The notes beneath the pieces were generated by a model that saw only the letters and a list, made by a program, of their open reading frames with translations, ran no database searches and had not been told where the DNA came from. A stretch of 9,373 bases of DNA from Candidatus Babelota bacterium (GTDB lineage Bacteria; JAGOBX01): contig JAGOBX010000106.1 of assembly GCA_017999075.1 (NCBI GenBank), positions 1 to 9,373 of the forward strand, written 5' to 3'. Every line of letters starts with the position of its first letter. Positions within the stretch are counted from its first letter, which is position 1. A program made the position numbers and the translations under genes. Shown here piece by piece: positions 1 through 5,670 of this stretch.

Positions 1-14
1 GAAGTGAAAGAAAA

Positions 15-146
15 ATGAATTTTTTAGTGTATCATAAAATATTAAAAAATTGCGCCATAAATAATGATGATGATTCAAAAAAAATTATGCTTAGATTAAT
101 AATACTTTTTATTTTGTTTGTATTTATAAGAACAGCTTTAGCCTGA
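15..146 (+). CDS. Possible small single-helix membrane protein (43 aa) at the window edge
   Basis: Not recognised. An open frame runs from the left edge to a TGA at 144-146. An internal ATG at 15 would give 43 residues: a polar first half with an NNDDD run, then a hydrophobic stretch (about residues 27-41, rich in I, L and F) that could be one membrane helix ending RTALA. In another frame the codons 1-18 read EVKEK then TGA, so the stop at 16-18 would overlap this ATG as ATGA, a common coupled arrangement. A weak purine run (GAAAG, 6-10) precedes the ATG. Alternatively the frame may be the C-terminal end of a longer gene starting outside the window, or may not be coding at all. Kept at low confidence because it is short and the region is AT-rich. 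Confidence 0.3.
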   Translation: MNFLVYHKILKNCAINNDDDSKKIMLRLIILFILFVFIRTALA

Positions 147-176
147 TTTTGTTTTAAAATTTAATTAGATTCTGAG

Positions 177-587
177 ATGTTAAAAATGTTAAAAAACAGC
201 AGTTTAAGCAAAAGTTTTTTATATATAACACTTTTCATTACTATAAGAATATTTTTTTTATTATCTATGATATTTATAGTAATGAAAGAATCTGAAATAA
301 CAATATCCGGCTATTATATAACTCATTATAAAATATTTTTGTGTGCAGTTGGAATATATATAATTGATTATGTAGTATCTTTCGTGATAAATTTAAGAGA
401 AAATTTATTTGGAAATAAAACTGACTTCAATATATTCGGTTTTTTATCTTTGATTTTGTTTATTACAATTTTTCTTTCATCAATATACAATACAACTCCT
501 GAAGACTTAATAAAAACGTCTGCAATTATAATTTTATTTTTAATCATAAAGTATTCATCTAATCCCAAGATAAGATATAATTTATAA
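177..587 (+). CDS. Hypothetical four-helix integral membrane protein
   Basis: I do not recognise a family. The 136-residue product is strongly hydrophobic, with four likely membrane helices at about residues 14-36, 51-73, 86-104 and 112-126. It has short basic ends (MLKMLKNSSLSKS at the start, KIRYNL at the end), and no signal-peptide cleavage site or catalytic motif is visible. The start could be ATG 177 or ATG 186; neither has a good Shine-Dalgarno sequence, though GAG at 174-176 is spaced acceptably for ATG 186. The TAA stop (585-587) shares its last base with the ATG of the downstream DUF2877 gene, so the two are probably co-translated and may act together, for example as a small permease or membrane partner; that role is inferred from position only. 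That the ORF is coding is fairly likely, given its length and the coupling. Confidence 0.65.
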   Translation: MLKMLKNSSLSKSFLYITLFITIRIFFLLSMIFIVMKESEITISGYYITHYKIFLCAVGIYIIDYVVSFVINLRENLFGNKTDFNIFGFLSLILFITIFLSSIYNTTPEDLIKTSAIIILFLIIKYSSNPKIRYNL

Positions 588-1402
588 TGTTATGTTCATC
601 TGAACTTTTTAATCATAAAAGTTGTATCTCAGGGACAGTACATTCCATATTCAACACTTCTGTAAATCTTGCCTATAATTCTGACAAAATAATCACTTTA
701 CTTAATGAAAATAGATTTCTTTTGCCTTATGGGATTATTTTTTCAAGCAGAATTTTTGATCAATTAATAAAAAATATTGATATAGGAGAACAATTTAATT
801 TAGATAGCGGTGTTTTGAATGTCGGACATAAATTTTCAGTTAAAATGAGTGAATTCAATGTTAACGTCCGAACGAATTCCAGGATATTTGATTTTATACT
901 GATTAGAAAATCAATAGACGAATTATTTGTTAATTATTCAAACACTTATAAGAATTATTTTAAAATTGAATCAGTTCAGGAATTGTTTTCCGAAATGGAA
1001 AAATTGTTTTATAATGGTTCTTTGATTAAATATCTCATAGGCCGCGGACCAGGGTTAACTCCTTCAGGTGACGACATTATATGCGGATTCATTTATTATT
1101 TCAGAAACTGTATTGACAAAAATGAAAATATTGAAATAATTAGTTTTCTGAATGAAGATAAAATTATTCCACATTTGAATAAAACCTGTATATTTTCCGG
1201 AAATATGATAAAATATGCAATAGAAAATTGTTATAATGAATTTTTTGATAAAATTTCAATATATTCGGTTTCTTCGAATTATAATGAATTAAAAAAAATA
1301 ATAGAAACCAAACACGGCTCTTATTCCGGGTTTGACTCTGTTGCAGGGTTATGTTTTGCTGAGTATTTAAACAGAAAAATTCGGAAAAATGAGATTAAAT
1401 AA
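587..1402 (+). CDS. DUF2877 / AllH-family protein (oxamate carbamoyltransferase subunit AllH-like)
   Basis: The 271-residue protein carries the DUF2877 signature GRGPGLTPSGDDIICGF at residues 152-168. It also has the later conserved blocks LNKTCIFSGNMIKYAIENC (197-215) and HGSYSGFDSVAGLCFAEYL (243-261), the usual order and length for the family. The E. coli member AllH is part of the FdrA/AllG/AllH oxamate carbamoyltransferase of anaerobic allantoin breakdown. Many other members sit in purine- or amide-related clusters, or alone with no known role. No fdrA- or allG-like gene is visible in this window, so the reaction cannot be assigned here. The ATG overlaps the upstream membrane-protein stop by one base (TAATG) and has no Shine-Dalgarno of its own, which suggests translational coupling. 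Family assignment is confident; function is not. Confidence 0.85.
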   Translation: MLCSSELFNHKSCISGTVHSIFNTSVNLAYNSDKIITLLNENRFLLPYGIIFSSRIFDQLIKNIDIGEQFNLDSGVLNVGHKFSVKMSEFNVNVRTNSRIFDFILIRKSIDELFVNYSNTYKNYFKIESVQELFSEMEKLFYNGSLIKYLIGRGPGLTPSGDDIICGFIYYFRNCIDKNENIEIISFLNEDKIIPHLNKTCIFSGNMIKYAIENCYNEFFDKISIYSVSSNYNELKKIIETKHGSYSGFDSVAGLCFAEYLNRKIRKNEIK

Positions 1403-1403
1403 G

Positions 1404-1421
1404 TTTTATAAATTTATAAAA
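1404..1421. repeat. 18-bp perfect AT-only palindrome after the DUF2877 gene
   Basis: TTTTATAAATTTATAAAA reads identically on both strands and begins two bases after the TAA stop at 1400-1402. It has no GC pairs, so as an RNA hairpin it would be weak. It could be a poor terminator, a protein-binding site, or simply a product of AT-rich composition. A T-run (1435-1440) follows some bases later. Confidence 0.3.
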
Positions 1422-1430
1422 AATTCTGCA

Positions 1431-1459
1431 TTGCTTTTTTAAATATTTGATTTTATAAT
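1431..1459 (+). promoter_or_regulatory. Candidate sigma-70 promoter for the TPR gene
   Basis: TTGCTT (1431-1436) and a perfect TATAAT (1454-1459) are 17 bases apart. The -35 matches TTGACA only at TTG; the -10 and the spacing are ideal. Transcription would begin near 1466, leaving an untranslated leader of about 80 bases before the ATG at 1545. TATAAT-like words are frequent in such AT-rich DNA, so the call rests on the spacing and the intergenic position. Confidence 0.35.
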
Positions 1460-1490
1460 AAAAATCGTAAATGTGTTTTTATAGGGATAA

Positions 1491-1509
1491 GAGCGTGTTT
1501 TTACGGCTC
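1491..1509 (+). other. Small hairpin in the leader of the TPR gene
   Basis: GAGCGTG and TACGGCTC can pair with one bulged G around a TTTT loop, giving the only GC-containing stem in this intergenic region. The word GTGTTTTTA occurs at 1473 and again inside this hairpin, and CGTAAA (1466-1471) could pair with TTTACG near 1500-1505, so a second fold is possible. It lies about 35 bases before the start codon and is not followed by a T-run, so it is not a typical terminator. It might affect translation or RNA stability. Confidence 0.3.
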
Positions 1510-1544
1510 ATATCAATTTTATAATAATTGTTGATTATATTATT

Positions 1545-2465
1545 ATGATAATATTATCCTTTTTTTTAATTCCAGTCATAATTTTTTTAATTATAAAACT
1601 TGTGTTTTATTTTAGAAAAAAAAAATTATTAACTCAGTATTATAATAATGCAGTATTGTTTCTTGATTCTGAAAAGTTTGAAGAATTAATAGAATATTCT
1701 TATAAAATGCTTAAATTGTTTCCTGAAAATTTTCATATTCATTATTATCTTGCGACATCTTATGCATATTTGAATGACCCTGAAAATGCTGTTCCGCATA
1801 TTGAAAAATCATTGGCTATTAATTCTAAATTCAGTGATGCGCATTATACATACGGATATATTTCAAATTTTTTGCTTGGTAAACCTGACCAGGCTGTTGA
1901 ACATTTACAGATGGCAATATCATTGAACTCTTCAAATGAAAATTATTATAATACATTGTCTGCCGCGTATTCCGAACTTAACCGTTTTGACGATGCTGAA
2001 GCAGCGGTTGAAAATGCATTGAAGATTAACCCTGATTTTATTGACGGATTGAACAATAAAGGCGTTATTCAATTAAAAAAAGGAAAAATTTTTGATGCAA
2101 TAAAAACTTTCAAACACGCTTGCGGAATTAATGGTTCCGATTCGGAATTACTTTGCAATCTCGGCAATGCTTATTCTATTGCTCAGGAATATGACGATGC
2201 AGTTAAATGTTTTAACAGCGCTTTGAAATATAAAGAGGATTCATATATTTATTACTGGCTTGGAAGCGCTGAATATCTATCGGGAAAAACTTCCGATGCA
2301 GTGAATCATTTCAATAAAAGCATAGAACTTGATCCTAATAATGCTCATTCGTATTATCTTCTGGCATTAATATATCAGAAAAATGGAGATACTGCATCAG
2401 CGAAATTACATTGGGATAAAGCTCTTGCTATTGATCCTGAAATAAAAAATAAAGTGATTATATGA
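1545..2465 (+). CDS. Membrane-anchored TPR-repeat protein
   Basis: The 306-residue protein has an N-terminal hydrophobic helix (about 2-22) followed by RKKK, consistent with an uncleaved anchor and a cytoplasmic C-terminal body by the positive-inside rule. The rest is about eight tetratricopeptide repeats of 34 residues from about residue 31 to 299. Typical units end ALKINPDF (158-165), SIELDPNN (259-266) and ALAIDPEI (293-300), with the A/G/Y/A spacing of TPR helices. TPR arrays bind other proteins; no enzymatic motif is present, so the partner is unknown. The ATG has no clear Shine-Dalgarno, and no in-frame ATG, GTG or TTG lies shortly upstream. The next gene starts 22 bases after the TGA, so the two probably share an mRNA. 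Architecture is confident; biological role is open. Confidence 0.85.
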   Translation: MIILSFFLIPVIIFLIIKLVFYFRKKKLLTQYYNNAVLFLDSEKFEELIEYSYKMLKLFPENFHIHYYLATSYAYLNDPENAVPHIEKSLAINSKFSDAHYTYGYISNFLLGKPDQAVEHLQMAISLNSSNENYYNTLSAAYSELNRFDDAEAAVENALKINPDFIDGLNNKGVIQLKKGKIFDAIKTFKHACGINGSDSELLCNLGNAYSIAQEYDDAVKCFNSALKYKEDSYIYYWLGSAEYLSGKTSDAVNHFNKSIELDPNNAHSYYLLALIYQKNGDTASAKLHWDKALAIDPEIKNKVII

Positions 2466-2471
2466 TTTTTC

Positions 2472-2479
2472 AAGGAGAG
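2472..2479 (+). promoter_or_regulatory. Strong Shine-Dalgarno of the cNMP-binding gene
   Basis: AAGGAGAG lies just upstream of the ATG at 2488 and is the best ribosome-binding site in the window. It fixes that start. Several neighbouring genes have no recognisable site, so this gene may be translated comparatively well. Confidence 0.75.
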
Positions 2480-2487
2480 AATAAACA

Positions 2488-2964
2488 ATGGAATTGATCG
2501 AATTTTTAAAATCTGTGGAATTGTTTAATTTTTGTCCTGAAGATTATTTGAATGTTATATCAAAAATAATTGTAATAAACGAATATAATGATTCTGATGT
2601 TATATTTGAAGAAGGCAGCAACTCGGACAATCTTTATATTGTAAAACAGGGTAAAATAAAAATTGTGAAAAAAATAGTTGATGCAGAGATTAAAGTTCTT
2701 GCAACTTTGAAATCAGGAGATTTTTTCGGCGAACTTTCTATTTTTGATAATGAACCAAGGTCAGCCTCAGCAATTGCGTTTGGTTCTGAAAAAATAATAA
2801 TTTTATCAATTAAAAAGGAAGAACTTATAAATTTTAATTATAATTATCCGCATATAATGAATTTGATTTTGCAAAATATCATAATTACTTTAAGCGGCAG
2901 GATGCGTAAAATTAACGAACAATTACGGGATAAGGTTTTTTGGGGATTTACTTCAAAAAAATAA
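2488..2964 (+). CDS. Stand-alone cyclic-nucleotide-binding-domain protein
   Basis: The 158-residue protein matches the Crp/Fnr-type effector domain along nearly its whole length. It opens with LKSVELFNFCPEDYL (7-21), has the beta-roll block IFEEGSNSDNLYIVKQGKIKI (39-59), then the phosphate-binding cassette GDFFGELSIFDNEPRSAS (77-94). In that cassette E82, R91 and S92 are the residues that contact the ribose and phosphate of cAMP or cGMP in known members, so real nucleotide binding is plausible. A C-terminal helix (about 119-150) follows, but there is no helix-turn-helix, so it is not a complete transcription factor. It probably acts as a sensor subunit through protein contacts. It lies between the TPR gene and the zinc-finger/GspG gene with gaps of about 20 bases, suggesting one operon. 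Confidence 0.88.
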   Translation: MELIEFLKSVELFNFCPEDYLNVISKIIVINEYNDSDVIFEEGSNSDNLYIVKQGKIKIVKKIVDAEIKVLATLKSGDFFGELSIFDNEPRSASAIAFGSEKIIILSIKKEELINFNYNYPHIMNLILQNIIITLSGRMRKINEQLRDKVFWGFTSKK

Positions 2965-2982
2965 AATTATCGGGTTTAAAAT

Positions 2983-3627
2983 ATGAGTTACTGTTCCAAA
3001 CACACTTCATCTACAAGCATTGGCAGATGCGGAGATTGCGGCAGAAATATTTGCGGGCAATGCCGCAGATATTATAATGGAACAATGTACTGCAAAGAGT
3101 GCAACGAGAGGATATGGTATAAAAATAACAAACAATTCAAAGATAAACTGAAATACGGGAAATATAAATATAGTTCCGCTCCTGAAAAATCTACATTATT
3201 ATCAAATTTTTTACAGTTGTTAATTATAGGAATTTCCGGATTGATTATATACAAATTGGGATTAAAATACAATATTTTACCTGAAAATTTAGGCGGAACA
3301 ATGAAAAATACTATTTCTAAAATTCAGAATTTTAATCCTAATGATATGTATAACGAAAAACTTACAAAAACGAAATTGAAAAGTTTTAAACGGATTTTTG
3401 AAATTTACCGGACTGATAATGGAAAATATCCGTCGGATTTTAATTCTTTTATTAATGAAATGTTTGAAGAAGACCAGCGCGAACTTAATAAAAAAGATGC
3501 GTGGGGAAATGATTTTGTTTATAAAGTGGATAATTCCAAAGATATATATACTGTAATTTCTAAAGGACCTGACAATAGACTTGACACTGAAGACGATATT
3601 CAAGTTTCCAATAAAAAGAAAAAATAA
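2983..3627 (+). CDS. B-box-like zinc finger / membrane helix / GspG-like C-terminal domain protein
   Basis: Three parts are visible in 214 residues. Residues 4-40 hold C4-x2-H7, C16-x2-C19, C24-x2-C27 and C37-x2-C40, the pattern of bacterial B-box-type zinc fingers, enough for two zinc sites. A hydrophobic helix spans about 74-91. Residues 125-208 resemble the C-terminal domain of the type II secretion major pseudopilin GspG: IYRTDNGKYPSDF, then DAWGNDFVYK (172-181), then SKGPDNRLDTEDDI (193-206), the loop that binds calcium in GspG. The pseudopilin N-terminal cleavage motif (G followed by F-x3-E) is missing, so it is not an ordinary pseudopilin. The finger is presumably cytoplasmic and the GspG-like part outside. 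The start at ATG 2983 keeps C4 and H7; the next Met (35) would destroy the finger. No clear Shine-Dalgarno. Domain calls are confident; the function is unknown. Confidence 0.85.
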   Translation: MSYCSKHTSSTSIGRCGDCGRNICGQCRRYYNGTMYCKECNERIWYKNNKQFKDKLKYGKYKYSSAPEKSTLLSNFLQLLIIGISGLIIYKLGLKYNILPENLGGTMKNTISKIQNFNPNDMYNEKLTKTKLKSFKRIFEIYRTDNGKYPSDFNSFINEMFEEDQRELNKKDAWGNDFVYKVDNSKDIYTVISKGPDNRLDTEDDIQVSNKKKK

Positions 3628-3635
3628 TAAGCTGT

Positions 3636-3663
3636 GAACTTTTATCCGGTAATTTAATCTAAA
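3636..3663 (+). promoter_or_regulatory. Candidate ECF-type promoter of the sigma/anti-sigma pair
   Basis: GAACTT (3636-3641; TGAACTT with the base before) is followed after 16 bases by TCTAAA (3658-3663). This closely resembles the RpoE-type consensus GGAACTT, N16, TCTGA/TCTAA. Transcription would start near 3668-3670, just before an AGGA ribosome-binding sequence (3672-3675) and the GTG start at 3683. Many ECF genes drive their own transcription, and the site lies in the short gap directly before the ECF gene. GAACTT occurs often inside coding regions here as Glu-Leu codons, so the word alone is weak; spacing and location carry the call. A TATAAT at 3665-3670 is a competing sigma-70 -10, but it has a poor -35 and would start transcription beyond the ribosome-binding site. 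Confidence 0.5.
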
Positions 3664-3682
3664 ATATAATCAGGACAGATTT

Positions 3683-4264
3683 GTGGTTAATGAAATTTCG
3701 CGGAATGAAAGGTTATTAATAGAAAAAGTTAAATCAGGCGATACAGAATCGTTTATGATTTTGATAGAACCATTCCGTGATAAACTGTTCAATTTTCTTG
3801 CTGCCAAACTTAAAGATGATGTGGTTTCTGAAGATATTTTACAGACTGCTTTATTGAAGGCGTTTGAAAATATAGAAAAATTTGAGTTTAAATCATTGTT
3901 TTATACTTGGCTTTTTTCTATAACTTTTAATGAATTAAGATATTACTGGCGGAAACAGAATAAAGTATGCGAAGATTCGATTGAACTTGAAATTTCGGGA
4001 AATTTAAAAATTTCCGATACATTATCTGACACCAAAACAAATATTCAGGAAGAATTAGAAATGCGTGAACTTCAAAATCATGTTTATGATTCTGTTTTAA
4101 AATTGCCTGATATGTACCGGGAGATAATTTTGTTGAGATATTATGATAAACTTTCATACGAAGAAATAGCGTCAACATTAAAACTTAATATTGGAACAAT
4201 TAAATCGCGTCTTGCAAACAGCCGCGATAAACTTAAAGAGATTATTGACATTAATTTTTTGTGA
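3683..4264 (+). CDS. ECF-type RNA polymerase sigma factor (sigma-70 family, RpoE-like)
   Basis: The 193-residue protein has the two regions of an ECF sigma factor. Region 2 (about 25-93) includes VSEDILQTALLKAFENIEKF and FYTWLFSITFNELRYYWRK, which contact core polymerase and the -10 element. A short acidic linker (94-130) follows. Region 4 (about 131-186) includes LPDMYREIILLRYYDKLSYE and the helix-turn-helix EIASTLKLNIGTIKSRLANS, which reads the -35. Regions 1.1 and 3 are absent, as expected. The start is GTG at 3683, supported by AGGA seven bases before it and by the family's usual N-terminal length. Its TGA stop overlaps or nearly abuts the anti-sigma start (4261-4272), the standard sigma/anti-sigma arrangement. 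It probably controls its own operon. I cannot assign an ECF subgroup by eye. Confidence 0.93.
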   Translation: MVNEISRNERLLIEKVKSGDTESFMILIEPFRDKLFNFLAAKLKDDVVSEDILQTALLKAFENIEKFEFKSLFYTWLFSITFNELRYYWRKQNKVCEDSIELEISGNLKISDTLSDTKTNIQEELEMRELQNHVYDSVLKLPDMYREIILLRYYDKLSYEEIASTLKLNIGTIKSRLANSRDKLKEIIDINFL

Positions 4265-4269
4265 TAATT

Positions 4270-5601
4270 ATGGAATGTAAGAATATAAAATTTAAAATTG
4301 TCGATTATATTGAAAATAATTTGACTCAAATCGAAAAAAAACAGGTTGAGAATCATTTGGAAAAATGTTTATCCTGTAGAAATTATTATGATTCTCAGAA
4401 AAAAATGGATAAATTGCTTCAGAAAGCATTTAATATTTCCGGAGATGCGGATTTGAAAATTTCTGATATTTCAAAATTTAATGAATTGTTAAAATTGCGT
4501 CTGGCTGAAAAAAATAATAAACCTGCTGCAAAAGAAAAATTCAATAAAAATATTTTTAACAGATTCAGAACAGTATTTAAATATGCGGCAATAATACTTA
4601 TTGTTTTTGGAATGATAGTTATAAGTTATAAAGAATTGGATAAACAGATTCTTGTTATAAAAACAAAACATAAATTTAATGATTCAATGGGACTGCAATT
4701 CGCAGAAAAAGCTGAAATACAAAGAAAAGAATCTGTTCAGGGTTCAGATAAATTAGAAAATAATTTGAAAAATAAATTAGAAACAGAAAAATCAGAAGTT
4801 GTTTCAGAAAAACAAGTTGTTAAAAAAACAAATAAAATAATTGCACTCCCATCATCTGAAGTAAAAAAAAATATAAATATTCCAGCGTCCAGGGAAATTG
4901 AAATTGCCTATAATTCAAAAGCAGATTTAAAACCTGCAGATTCTGCGGGTATGGTTGAATTTGATAAAATCAACAAAATTTCCGGGAATGATCAATATTC
5001 TATAAGTGAATCAGAACCGGCAAAAGAAGTTGTTTCAAAAGACATTTCTATGAATTTTGAAGTTCAGGAATCAATTCAAAGCCCTGAATATAAATCAAAA
5101 TCTAAATATGAAAAAAAGTCAGGGATAAAATCCTTGAAAACAGAATCTTTGAAAACGGAATCTGCAGAAAAAGTATATGATTCGAAAAAACGAATTGCGG
5201 CTTCCAGGATGAATTCAGAAGTTTCCAGCAGTATGAGAATTGATGCTCTTTCAAGCGACTCAATAACTTATTTTTATTCTCCTGCTTCCGGCAGTAATAA
5301 CATCAAACCTGTTTTATCCGATACACGTATAACTGATTCTGCATCAGTGTCAGTGATAAAGAATAAAATAAAGGAATTTTATAAAAATAGGAAATATAAA
5401 GAAACTGTGAATCTGTTTGAATTGAATAAGGACATATTTAATGATGATACTGAAATTCTTAATGTGACTGCAGAATCATATATGAAACTTAAAAATGAAA
5501 AATTTGCTTTGAAAAACTTTCAAAGATCATTTGAAATAGATAAATCTCAGATTTATATTAAAAACAGGATTAATCAAAATTCTTTAAAAAATAAAGATTA
5601 A
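4270..5601 (+). CDS. Zinc-finger transmembrane anti-sigma factor with TPR-like exported C-terminus
   Basis: Started at ATG 4270, the protein has 443 residues. It begins MECKNI and carries H29-x3-C33-x2-C36 with C3 upstream, the zf-HC2/ZAS anti-sigma finger that holds an ECF sigma factor at the membrane. One membrane helix lies at about 102-120. Outside it is a long Lys/Glu/Ser-rich, low-complexity stretch (about 140-360) with no folded motif visible, including the tandem pair SLKTE SLKTE. Two TPR-like helical hairpins follow (about 363-432, with ESYMKLKNEKFALKNFQRSF). A GTG at 4261 overlapping the sigma stop as GTGA would add three residues; I prefer ATG because M-x-C is usual in the family. 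The exported part is much longer than in simple anti-sigma factors and may sense a partner. Role as anti-sigma is confident, the signal unknown. Confidence 0.88.
   Translation: MECKNIKFKIVDYIENNLTQIEKKQVENHLEKCLSCRNYYDSQKKMDKLLQKAFNISGDADLKISDISKFNELLKLRLAEKNNKPAAKEKFNKNIFNRFRTVFKYAAIILIVFGMIVISYKELDKQILVIKTKHKFNDSMGLQFAEKAEIQRKESVQGSDKLENNLKNKLETEKSEVVSEKQVVKKTNKIIALPSSEVKKNINIPASREIEIAYNSKADLKPADSAGMVEFDKINKISGNDQYSISESEPAKEVVSKDISMNFEVQESIQSPEYKSKSKYEKKSGIKSLKTESLKTESAEKVYDSKKRIAASRMNSEVSSSMRIDALSSDSITYFYSPASGSNNIKPVLSDTRITDSASVSVIKNKIKEFYKNRKYKETVNLFELNKDIFNDDTEILNVTAESYMKLKNEKFALKNFQRSFEIDKSQIYIKNRINQNSLKNKD
5134..5163 (+). repeat. Tandem 15-bp in-frame repeat in the anti-sigma linker
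   Basis: TTGAAAACAGAATCT is followed directly by TTGAAAACGGAATCT, differing at one base, and encodes LKTES twice. It lies in the low-complexity exported linker and keeps the frame, consistent with length variation by slippage in a flexible region. Confidence 0.7.
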
Positions 5602-5634
5602 CTTTTTTAACAAAATAATTAGATTTGATTTTTG

Positions 5635-5663
5635 TTGACAATACAGCAAAGAATAATTATATT
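5635..5663 (+). promoter_or_regulatory. Near-consensus sigma-70 promoter, possibly giving a leaderless mRNA
   Basis: TTGACA (5635-5640) is a perfect -35. After 17 bases comes TATATT (5658-5663), five of six matches to the -10. The expected transcription start, about seven bases downstream, is 5670-5671, and the lipoprotein ATG is at 5671. No Shine-Dalgarno precedes that ATG, which fits leaderless initiation. It lies in the 69-base gap between the anti-sigma stop and the lipoprotein, so the lipoprotein and recJ could be transcribed independently of the sigma operon. Confidence 0.55.
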
Positions 5664-5670
5664 ATTCGTC

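Noticed and set aside
426-1271. A 17-base word, TTCAATATATTCGGTTT, present at 426-442 and 1255-1271
   Set aside because: The two copies lie within different genes in different reading frames and have no shared flanks. An AT-rich word of this length is likely enough by chance in a 9-kb window.
2488-2964. Annotating the cNMP-binding protein as a Crp/Fnr transcription regulator
   Set aside because: The protein ends after the effector domain and one helix; no helix-turn-helix is present.
2983-3627. Annotating this gene simply as a type II secretion pseudopilin GspG
   Set aside because: The prepilin cleavage motif and the N-terminal assembly helix are missing, and a zinc finger takes their place. 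No other secretion gene is nearby.
3072-4356. Minus-strand open frames of 66-104 codons opposite the finger/GspG, sigma and anti-sigma genes
   Set aside because: They lie antisense to well-supported genes, lack recognisable motifs or ribosome-binding sites, and show the composition expected from reading AT-rich codons backwards.
5583-5630. Terminator between the anti-sigma and lipoprotein genes
   Set aside because: T-runs and A-runs are present, but no stem with GC pairs was found, so no rho-independent terminator can be supported.
5632-5670. TTG at 5632 as start of the lipoprotein
   Set aside because: It would put 13 residues with Q, Q and R before a complete signal peptide and would overlap a near-perfect sigma-70 promoter. 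ATG 5671 gives a standard lipoprotein N-terminus.
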